Shown here: positions 1 to 5,620 of the stretch, one piece after another
Position numbering within the stretch: the stretch's first letter is position 1
How the letters are laid out: each line of letters opens with the position of its first letter
From: an uncultured Clostridia bacterium
Lineage (GTDB): Bacteria > Bacillota > Clostridia > UBA1381 > UMGS1253
DNA length: 9,915 nt
Direction: 5' to 3'
Assembly: GCA_934456295.1 (NCBI GenBank)
Contig: CAKSHB010000050.1
Span: 1-9,915 of the forward strand
Notes under the pieces: generated by a model
Databases searched by the model: none
What the model saw: the letters and a program-made list of their open reading frames with translations, nothing else
What the model was told of the DNA's origin: nothing
Translations under genes and position numbers: made by a program

Positions 1-2
1 GT

Positions 3-1346
3 ATAAGCTTTGATTATTCAAAGGCAAAGGATTTTGTTTCGCCTTATGAGGTGGATTTTCTCGGAGAGATGACAAAAACATGTCATGACATGCTCCATGC
101 AAAATCGGGAGCGGGAAATGATTTTCTCGGCTGGGTGGAGCTTCCTGTTGATTACGATAAAGACGAGTTTGCACGAATTAAAAAAGCGGCAGAGAAAATA
201 AAGTCGGATTCCGACGTACTTATTGTAATCGGAATAGGCGGTTCATATCTCGGCGCACGTGCGGTTATAGAAGCGCTTCGCCACAGCTTTTATAATGCTG
301 TGGACAAAAGTGTTCGCAAAACTCCCGAGATATATTTTGCAGGAAACTCGATAAGCTCAACATACCTGAGCGATTTGATTGATGTAATCGGCGAACGCGA
401 TTTTTCGCTGAATATAATTTCAAAATCGGGCACAACAACGGAGCCTGCGGTTGCATTCCGTGTATTAAAGGATCTGTGCGAGAAAAAGTACGGCAAGGAC
501 GGCGCAAAGGGCAGAATTTATGCAACAACCGATAAAGCGCGCGGCGCACTGAAGGCATTGTGTGACGAAGAGGGATACGAAACATTTGTAATCCCCGATG
601 ATGTAGGCGGACGTTTTTCGGTGCTTACAGCAGTGGGACTTTTGCCGATAGCCGTAAGCGGAGCAGATATAGACAAGCTTATGGAGGGCGCACATGCGGG
701 ATATGAGGAATATAAAAACCCCGACATGGATAAAAATGACTGCTATAAGTATGCGGCAGTGAGAAATGCATTGTACCGCAAGGGCAAAAATATTGAAATG
801 ATGATAAACTATGAGCCGTGCCTGCACTATTTCTCAGAGTGGTTTAAGCAGCTCTATGGCGAAAGCGAAGGCAAGGACGGAAAGGGCATATTCCCGGCTG
901 CGGCTGATTTTTCGACGGATTTACATTCGATGGGTCAGTATATACAGGACGGTCAGAGAATACTTTTTGAAACCGTGCTGGCTGTTGAAAAGCCCAGACG
1001 TGATATTGAGATAAAAGAGGACGCAAAAAATGTTGACGGACTGAACTTTCTTTCGGGCAAGACGATGGATTTTGTAAACAAAAAGGCATATGAGGGAACT
1101 GTTCTTGCACATACAGACGGTAATGTGCCGAACCTTATCATAAACATCGAGCGTCTTGATGAATATAATATCGGCAAGCTGATATACTTCTTTGAAAAGG
1201 CATGCGGCATAAGCGGATACCTTCTCGGAGTAAATCCGTTTAATCAGCCCGGCGTTGAGGCGTATAAGAAGAATATGTTCGCACTTCTCGGAAAGCCCGG
1301 CTATGAGGACGCAAAAGAAGCGCTTGAGCAAAGACTGGCAAAATAA
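3..1346 (+). CDS. pgi: Glucose-6-phosphate isomerase (5'-truncated by the window edge)
   Basis: The enzyme interconverts glucose 6-phosphate and fructose 6-phosphate in the cytoplasm (glycolysis and gluconeogenesis). The open frame runs in from the left edge: codons from position 3 read ISFDYSKAKDF, the usual N-terminus of Gram-positive Pgi. The true ATG is therefore a few codons outside the window, and the GTG at 51 is an internal valine. Visible signatures are GIGGSYLGARA (positions 231-263), the sugar-phosphate loop SKSGTTTEP (421-447), GGRFSVLTAVGLLP, and GESEGKDGKG with the presumed catalytic Glu codon at 861. STDLHSMGQ has the presumed ring-opening His at 924, and GVEAYKKNMFALLG has the conserved Lys at 1266. 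About 447 residues are visible, against about 450 usual for the family, so it looks complete apart from the edge. The stop is TAA. Catalytic assignments are by family analogy. Confidence 0.96.
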   Translation: MSFDYSKAKDFVSPYEVDFLGEMTKTCHDMLHAKSGAGNDFLGWVELPVDYDKDEFARIKKAAEKIKSDSDVLIVIGIGGSYLGARAVIEALRHSFYNAVDKSVRKTPEIYFAGNSISSTYLSDLIDVIGERDFSLNIISKSGTTTEPAVAFRVLKDLCEKKYGKDGAKGRIYATTDKARGALKALCDEEGYETFVIPDDVGGRFSVLTAVGLLPIAVSGADIDKLMEGAHAGYEEYKNPDMDKNDCYKYAAVRNALYRKGKNIEMMINYEPCLHYFSEWFKQLYGESEGKDGKGIFPAAADFSTDLHSMGQYIQDGQRILFETVLAVEKPRRDIEIKEDAKNVDGLNFLSGKTMDFVNKKAYEGTVLAHTDGNVPNLIINIERLDEYNIGKLIYFFEKACGISGYLLGVNPFNQPGVEAYKKNMFALLGKPGYEDAKEALEQRLAK

Positions 1347-1361
1347 TAAGGCGCAAAAGAA

Positions 1362-1398
1362 GATGCCGGAGAAGTAATTTTGACGGTTATCGGGCATC
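1362..1398 (+). terminator. Weak hairpin after pgi, possible terminator
   Basis: A 6-bp stem (GATGCC at 1362-1367 with GGCATC at 1393-1398) lies 15 bases after the pgi stop. The loop is large (25 bases) and no clear T-run follows. It is a poor intrinsic terminator by sequence. It may be only a 3'-end stabilising structure or chance. No better terminator is visible between pgi and the next gene. Confidence 0.2.
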
Positions 1399-1455
1399 AT
1401 TGTTGTCGAAATTAAACAAAAAATAATCTCCTTGAAATAAAATTGAAATATTTGC

Positions 1456-1484
1456 TTGCATATTTGCATCAAATATAGTATGCT
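1456..1484 (+). promoter_or_regulatory. Putative sigma-A-like promoter for the P-loop gene
   Basis: TTGCAT (1456-1461) and TATGCT (1479-1484) are separated by 17 bases, in an A/T-rich stretch 37 bases upstream of the start codon at 1521. An overlapping alternative is TTGCTT (1452-1457), 16 bases, TATAGT (1474-1479). Either would make the small P-loop gene independent of pgi. Both matches to consensus are partial, so the call is tentative. Confidence 0.4.
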
Positions 1485-1520
1485 TAATGTATAGAAAAAA
1501 TTTTAAGGAGGTAGATTGAA

Positions 1521-1934
1521 ATGATAGAAGTACTTATTGGGAAAAAAGGCAGCGGAAAAACAAAAACGCTCATCGACAGCGTGAATGACGCGGCAAAAAA
1601 CGCGCACGGCGATATTGTGTTTGTGAGCTGCGACACGAAAAGACATATGTACGATCTTGCGCAGAGAGTGCGTATGGTTGATACATCAGGTTTTGCACTG
1701 AAAACATATGATGAGTTTTACGGATTTTTGTGCGGCTTGATTTCAAACAACTTTGATATTTCAAATATCTATATCGACAGTATATTCAAAATTATAGGTA
1801 CGGAGCTTGACGGACTGGACAGATTTTTTGATGATATCGAAGGTTTGGCAAAACACTATAACATATCGTTTTTGCTTACAATAAGTATTGATGCGGCAGA
1901 TGCGCCGGAATATATAATAAAATACGCGAAATAA
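1521..1934 (+). CDS. Small P-loop NTPase-like protein, function unknown
   Basis: This encodes a 137-residue soluble protein. A Walker A motif, GKKGSGKT, sits at residues 7-14 right at the N-terminus. It is followed by a hydrophobic strand (DIVFVS, 31-36), a Walker B-like strand ending in Asp (IYID, 83-86) and another hydrophobic strand (SFLLTISI, 116-123). This order matches the core of a minimal P-loop NTPase fold. I see no signal peptide, membrane segment, DNA-binding motif or HNH/nuclease residues. It is much shorter than PilT or AAA+ proteins, and any 'PilT-like' label would rest on the Walker motifs alone. The start is supported by AAGGAGG at 1505-1511, nine bases upstream of ATG. Neighbours are pgi and thrC, which do not suggest a role. 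NTP binding is an inference from motifs; the biological function is unknown. Confidence 0.85.
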   Translation: MIEVLIGKKGSGKTKTLIDSVNDAAKNAHGDIVFVSCDTKRHMYDLAQRVRMVDTSGFALKTYDEFYGFLCGLISNNFDISNIYIDSIFKIIGTELDGLDRFFDDIEGLAKHYNISFLLTISIDAADAPEYIIKYAK

Positions 1935-1958
1935 TAAAGCAGAAGAACCGTATATGAC

Positions 1959-1998
1959 GCATGAGCGGACGGAGGGAGCGGTTTTCCGTCCGCCGTGC
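1959..1998 (+). other. Strong imperfect hairpin between the P-loop gene and thrC
   Basis: A perfect 9-bp inverted repeat, GCGGACGGA (1965-1973) with TCCGTCCGC (1985-1993), is extended by five further pairs (1959-1963 with 1994-1998, one of them G-T) across a single bulged A at 1964. The loop is about 11 bases. No T-run follows immediately, so it is not a typical intrinsic terminator on the + strand. It could pause or stabilise RNA, or be an attenuation element in the thrC leader. No convincing promoter is visible between it and thrC, so thrC may be read through from upstream. Confidence 0.55.
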
Positions 1999-2062
1999 AG
2001 TTTCAGATGTCTTTTCGGTTTATGAAACGCGGCTTTTGAACAGAACACATGGAGGGTAATAT

Positions 2063-3565
2063 ATGCTTTACGGCAGTACAAGGGATAAGTCAATTGAAAT
2101 AAAATCGGCTCAGGCTATAAAGACGGGGCTGTCGAAAGACGGCGGTCTTTTTGTTCCAAAGGAGCTTCCCGTGCTCGGCATAGAGGAAATTGAGAGCCTT
2201 GCGGGTATGTCATATAACGACAGGGCAGTGTTTATTCTGTCAAAGTTTCTCACGGATTTTGACCTTTTTGAAATCAAAGAGTGTGTTGATTTGGCATATA
2301 ATAAAGAAAAGTTTGAAACGGAGAATATCGCGCCCGTATATAAGCTTGACGACAAGGTGTATTTCCTTGAGCTGTGGCACGGTCCGACATGCGCATTTAA
2401 GGACATGGCGCTTCAGATACTTCCTCATCTGCTCACGAAATCGATGCAGAAATGCGGCAGTGATAAGGAATGTGTGATTTTGGTTGCGACGTCGGGCGAT
2501 ACGGGAAAGGCGGCGCTTGAAGGGTTTAAAGATGTTGACAAAACGAGAATATTTGTGTTCTATCCCGAGCGCGGGGTCAGCGAAATTCAAAAGCTGCAAA
2601 TGATTACACAGGAAGGGAATAATGTCGGCGTTGCTGCGGTAAAGGGAAATTTTGATGATGCACAGACCGGCGTAAAAAAGATTTTTACGGACGGCGAATA
2701 TGCACAGCGTCTGGCGGCAAACGGCTTTGAGCTGTCAAGTGCAAATTCGATAAATTGGGGCAGACTTGTACCGCAGATTGTGTATTATTTTTCCGCATAT
2801 GCCGACTTGCTGAAGAGCGGAGAGATAGATGCGGGCGAAAAGATTAATTTTGCGGTTCCGACAGGAAACTTCGGAAATATTCTGGCAGGATATTATGCAA
2901 AAAAGATGGGCTTGCCCGTGAATAAATTTATATGTGCATCGAACGAGAACAACGTTTTGACAGACTTCATCAATACGGGAGTATATGACCGTAACAGGAA
3001 GTTCCATACGACAATTTCGCCGTCGATGGATATATTGGTATCAAGCAACCTTGAGCGTTTGCTCTATGATATGACGGACGGCGACGATGTTTCGATTAAG
3101 GCATATATGTACGCGCTTTCCTCAGACGGAAAATACAGCGTGAGCAGCGAGGTTCTTAAAAAAATTCAGGAAAACTTCTATGCAGGCTGCTGCAATGACG
3201 ATGAAACGCTTGCGGAAATTAAAGCCGTAAACGATGAATACAGCTATGTTATGGACACGCATACGGCAGTAGGCAAGCATGTGTGTGACAAATACATGGC
3301 CGAAACGGGCGATACGACAAAAACGGTTATAGCATCAACGGCAAGCCCGTTCAAATTCAACCAAAGCGTGCTTATTGCGCTTGACGGGCTTGCAGGAGTT
3401 GCGGGCAAAAACGAATTTGAGCTTCTCGATATACTTGCACAAAAAAGCAATATGCGCATACCGAAGTCGCTTGCAGAGCTTAAAAATAAGGCGAGAGTAT
3501 TTGATATGAGCTGTGAAAAACAGCAGATGCAGCAGGTAGTAAGCGAGTTTCTGAAGGTTGAGTAA
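2063..3565 (+). CDS. thrC: Threonine synthase
   Basis: This PLP-dependent enzyme converts O-phospho-L-homoserine to L-threonine, the last step of threonine synthesis, in the cytoplasm. The 500-residue length is typical of the long (E. coli/yeast-type) threonine synthases. It opens with LYGSTRDKS. WHGPTCAFKDMAL carries the presumed PLP Schiff-base lysine (Lys113). SGDTGKA at 144-150, SANSINWGRL near 225-234 and PTGNFGN at 266-272 (a phosphate/PLP-binding loop) are all as expected. The start is supported by GGAGGG at 2052-2057, six bases (2057 to 2063) before ATG. No other threonine pathway gene (hom, thrB) is adjacent. A strong hairpin (1959-1998) lies in the leader, and an intrinsic terminator lies 235 bases beyond the TAA stop. 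The function call is firm; regulation is not evident from the coding sequence. Confidence 0.96.
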   Translation: MLYGSTRDKSIEIKSAQAIKTGLSKDGGLFVPKELPVLGIEEIESLAGMSYNDRAVFILSKFLTDFDLFEIKECVDLAYNKEKFETENIAPVYKLDDKVYFLELWHGPTCAFKDMALQILPHLLTKSMQKCGSDKECVILVATSGDTGKAALEGFKDVDKTRIFVFYPERGVSEIQKLQMITQEGNNVGVAAVKGNFDDAQTGVKKIFTDGEYAQRLAANGFELSSANSINWGRLVPQIVYYFSAYADLLKSGEIDAGEKINFAVPTGNFGNILAGYYAKKMGLPVNKFICASNENNVLTDFINTGVYDRNRKFHTTISPSMDILVSSNLERLLYDMTDGDDVSIKAYMYALSSDGKYSVSSEVLKKIQENFYAGCCNDDETLAEIKAVNDEYSYVMDTHTAVGKHVCDKYMAETGDTTKTVIASTASPFKFNQSVLIALDGLAGVAGKNEFELLDILAQKSNMRIPKSLAELKNKARVFDMSCEKQQMQQVVSEFLKVE

Positions 3566-3754
3566 AGACAGAGAGCAGCATATACAGATACGGGAAACGT
3601 AAATGTAAAAGACGGCAAATATGAAAAAAGCAAATCCCCCGAGCCTGAGATTTATTGACGGCAAGGCGGAAATGCGGCATATAATATAAAAATTTCTGAT
3701 ACCGAGGTTTTAGGCGTGCGTTTTGCAGGTTTTTCCGAGATAGAAGATGCGTGA
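3566..3754 (+). pseudogene. Possible decayed coding remnant in the thrC-hyd spacer
   Basis: In the same frame as thrC, the spacer after the thrC stop reads as protein-like sequence: residues such as AAYTDTGNVNVKDGKYEKS, then one in-frame TGA at 3656-3658, then AAYNIKISDTEVLGVRF and GFSEIEDA, ending at a TGA (3752-3754). It has no clear start, RBS or recognisable family. It could be the scar of a former gene, or chance readable sequence overlapping an RNA leader. The two readings need not exclude each other. I do not recognise a parent family. Confidence 0.2.
3655..3685 (+). promoter_or_regulatory. Putative promoter for the hydrogenase-maturation leader
   Basis: TTGACG (3655-3660) and a perfect TATAAT (3680-3685) face the hyd genes. 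The spacing is 19 bases, longer than the optimal 17. CATATA at 3678-3683 would give 17 with a poorer -10. Transcription would start near 3692, giving a roughly 140-base leader that ends at the terminator at 3800-3833. Confidence 0.45.
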
Positions 3755-3834
3755 TAAATACAAAAGGGGCATTGTGCCTCTGCGTGACAGCAAAATCAGA
3801 CCGCGTGTATCAGATTGATATGCGCGGTTTTTTG
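3692..3834 (+). promoter_or_regulatory. Candidate attenuator or riboswitch-like leader of the hyd operon
   Basis: The region between the putative promoter and the hyd genes contains an intrinsic terminator (3800-3833). Its 5' arm and loop (GTATCAGA, 3807-3814) are perfectly complementary to TCTGATAC at 3695-3702 near the predicted RNA 5' end. Pairing of these two segments would close a long-range stem around about 104 bases and prevent the terminator from forming. The enclosed part includes a hairpin GGGGCA/TGCCTC (3764-3778, TTG loop). GGTTTT (3706-3711) can also pair with AAAATC (3792-3797) just inside the closing stem. I could not match it to a known riboswitch class by eye. The alternative is that the terminator simply ends thrC transcripts. 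Confidence 0.35.
3800..3833 (+). terminator. Intrinsic terminator upstream of the hyd operon
   Basis: ACCGCGTGTATCA (3800-3812) pairs with 3816-3828 over 13 positions, including two G-T wobbles, around a 3-base loop (GAT). Six T residues follow directly (3828-3833). It is a textbook rho-independent structure on the + strand. It lies 235 bases after the thrC stop and 66 bases before the TM1266-family start. It may therefore terminate thrC, act as a regulated attenuator for the hyd genes, or both. Confidence 0.8.
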
Positions 3835-3899
3835 TATGCAGAAATATAACCGTGTGTTTTCTTATAAAAATAATAAAAATTATAAAAAGGAGCGGAAAA

Positions 3900-4148
3900 A
3901 TGGAAAAAAGGATTGCACTTGTCGGAATTATTGTTGAAAATACGGAAAGTACGGCAGAGCTTAACAATATACTGCATGAGTATTCGGACAGCATTGTTGC
4001 AAGACTCGGCGTACCGTACCGTGAGCGCGGAGTTTCGGTGATAAGTATTGTGGTTGACGCATTGCAGGACACAATCAGCTCGCTTTCGGGCAAGCTCGGA
4101 CGGCTTGACGGAGTAAGCGTAAAAACTATGTATACAAAAGAGAAATAG
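3900..4148 (+). CDS. TM1266-family putative regulator of the iron-only hydrogenase system
   Basis: This is an 82-residue protein beginning MEKRIALVGIIVENTES and containing VPYRERGVSVISIVVD. It matches the TM1266 family, small proteins with a ferredoxin-like (ACT/NikR C-terminal-like) fold encoded beside [FeFe]-hydrogenase maturation genes and annotated as putative regulators. Its ligand and target are unknown. The sequence shows a beta-alpha-beta-beta-alpha-beta pattern: strands near residues 4-12, 44-52 and 72-78, and helices near 17-35 and 53-67. There is no DNA-binding domain. The ATG at 3900 is chosen over an upstream in-frame ATG at 3852 because AAGGAG (3887-3892) sits seven bases before it and the family begins with this strand. 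hydG follows 45 bases later, so the two are probably cotranscribed. The family call is firm, but the regulatory role is only assumed for the family. Confidence 0.88.
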   Translation: MEKRIALVGIIVENTESTAELNNILHEYSDSIVARLGVPYRERGVSVISIVVDALQDTISSLSGKLGRLDGVSVKTMYTKEK

Positions 4149-4166
4149 CCGTTTTAAAAAAGACGG
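4149..4166 (+). other. Small intercistronic hairpin between the TM1266-family gene and hydG
   Basis: CCGTTTT (4149-4155) can pair with AAGACGG (4160-4166) over seven positions (one G-T) around an AAAA loop, immediately after the TM1266-family stop codon. There is no T-run after it, so it is unlikely to terminate. It could mark an RNA processing or stability boundary, or be chance. Confidence 0.3.
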
Positions 4167-4193
4167 ACGAATAGAAATGAGGAGATAGAGAAC

Positions 4194-5606
4194 ATGTATA
4201 ACAGCAAATCGAAAAACGCGGTTGAGTTCATTGATGACGCGGAAATACTCGACACCATAGAATATGCTGAAAAGCACAAAAACGATGGGGAGCTTATAGC
4301 GCAGATACTCGAAAAAGCGTCACAGTATCACGGATTGACGCACAGGGAGGCAGCAGTTCTTCTGGAGTGTGACGATGAAAAGCTTTTGGAGAAAATATAT
4401 GCCCTGGCTCGTGAAATCAAGGAAAAAATATACGGCAGACGTATCGTTATGTTTGCGCCGCTGTATCTGTCGAACTACTGCATAAACGGGTGCCGCTACT
4501 GTCCGTATCACGGTGCAAACAAGCACATATGCCGAAAAAAGCTTACACAGGAGGAAATACGTGCCGAGGTTACGGCGCTGCAGGATATGGGGCATAAAAG
4601 GCTGGCTCTGGAAACGGGCGAGGACCCTGTAAACAACCCGATAGAATACGTGCTTGAGAGCATAAAGACGATTTACTCGGTAAAGCACAAAAACGGCGCA
4701 ATCCGCCGTGTGAACGTAAACATAGCGGCAACGACTGTTGAAAATTACCGCAGGCTGAAGGAGGCGGGCATAGGAACATACATACTGTTTCAGGAAACGT
4801 ATCATAAGCCGACATATGAGTACCTGCACCCGACAGGACCGAAGCACAACTATGCATACCATACGGAGGCTATGGACAGGGCTATGGACGGCGGTATAGA
4901 TGACGTCGGCATAGGTGTTCTGTTCGGATTGTATCAGTACAGATATGATTTTATAGGACTTCTGATGCATGCAAAGCACCTTGAGGACGCGAAGGGAGTG
5001 GGACCGCACACAATCAGCGTTCCGAGAATACGTCCTGCCGATGATGTTGATGTGAAGGACTTCCCGAATGCGATAACCGACGATTTGTTCAGAAAAATTG
5101 TTGCAATACTGCGCATTACAGTGCCTTATACGGGAATTATTATCTCCACACGTGAGAGCAAGCAGAGCCGCGCAGATGTGCTTGAAGTCGGTGTATCGCA
5201 GATAAGCGGGGCGTCGCGCACGAGTGTCGGTGGCTATATCGAAGATGAAGAGGAGGACACGTCGCAGTTTGAGGTAAACGATACCCGTTCTCTCGATGAG
5301 GTTGTGCGCTGGCTGTGTGAGCTTGGGTACATACCGAGCTTCTGTACGGCATGTTACAGAGAAGGGCGTACGGGCGACAGATTTATGCGTCTTGCAAAAA
5401 CGGGACAGATATCGAATGTCTGTCAGCCGAATGCACTCATGACATTTAAAGAATATCTGGAGGATTATGCAAGCGAACAGACAAAAAAGGTTGGCGAGGA
5501 GCTTATAGCGCGCGAGCTTAAAACAATACCGAATGAAACAGTGAAACAGAAAGCGCTTGAATATATAGAGGAGCTTATCGAAGGAAAGCGCGATTTCAGA
5601 TTTTAG
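4194..5606 (+). CDS. hydG: [FeFe]-hydrogenase H-cluster maturase HydG (radical SAM tyrosine lyase)
   Basis: HydG cleaves tyrosine by radical SAM chemistry to p-cresol and dehydroglycine. It converts the latter to CO and cyanide on an auxiliary cluster, giving the Fe(CO)2(CN) building block of the H-cluster. The 470-residue protein has the radical SAM CX3CX2C motif at Cys96, Cys100 and Cys103, and ETGEDP near 140-145. The C-terminal CX2CX22C motif (Cys384, Cys387, Cys410) binds the auxiliary Fe-S cluster and separates HydG from the related tyrosine lyase ThiH. Conserved HydG stretches QETYHKPTYEYLHPTGPKH (200-218) and GIGVLFGLYQYRYD (239-252) are present. The histidines of LLMHAKHLE (256-264) are candidates for the dangler-iron ligand. 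The start has GAGGAG at 4179-4184, nine bases before ATG. hydF begins 14 bases after the TAG stop. All key residues look intact. Confidence 0.97.
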   Translation: MYNSKSKNAVEFIDDAEILDTIEYAEKHKNDGELIAQILEKASQYHGLTHREAAVLLECDDEKLLEKIYALAREIKEKIYGRRIVMFAPLYLSNYCINGCRYCPYHGANKHICRKKLTQEEIRAEVTALQDMGHKRLALETGEDPVNNPIEYVLESIKTIYSVKHKNGAIRRVNVNIAATTVENYRRLKEAGIGTYILFQETYHKPTYEYLHPTGPKHNYAYHTEAMDRAMDGGIDDVGIGVLFGLYQYRYDFIGLLMHAKHLEDAKGVGPHTISVPRIRPADDVDVKDFPNAITDDLFRKIVAILRITVPYTGIIISTRESKQSRADVLEVGVSQISGASRTSVGGYIEDEEEDTSQFEVNDTRSLDEVVRWLCELGYIPSFCTACYREGRTGDRFMRLAKTGQISNVCQPNALMTFKEYLEDYASEQTKKVGEELIARELKTIPNETVKQKALEYIEELIEGKRDFRF

Positions 5607-5620
5607 GGGGAGGAGTTGTC

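Noticed and set aside
51..53. GTG at 51 as the pgi start codon
   Set aside because: The frame continues upstream to the window edge with the conserved ISFDYSKAKDF sequence, and no RBS precedes 51.
921..1472. 183-residue minus-strand open frame opposite the 3' end of pgi
   Set aside because: It is antisense to conserved pgi sequence and its product has no coherent motifs.
3690..3834. T-box leader (ACCGCG followed by CGCGGT and a T-run)
   Set aside because: The conserved GGTGG portion of the T-box sequence, a specifier stem and other T-box elements are not visible; only the ACCGCG piece matches.
3852..3899. Upstream ATG giving a 98-residue TM1266 protein
   Set aside because: The extra 16 residues come from A/T-rich leader, and the good RBS sits before the ATG at 3900.
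4320..5009. 229-residue minus-strand open frame opposite hydG
   Set aside because: It lies wholly antisense to a well-supported gene, has no family-like motifs and arises from codon bias.
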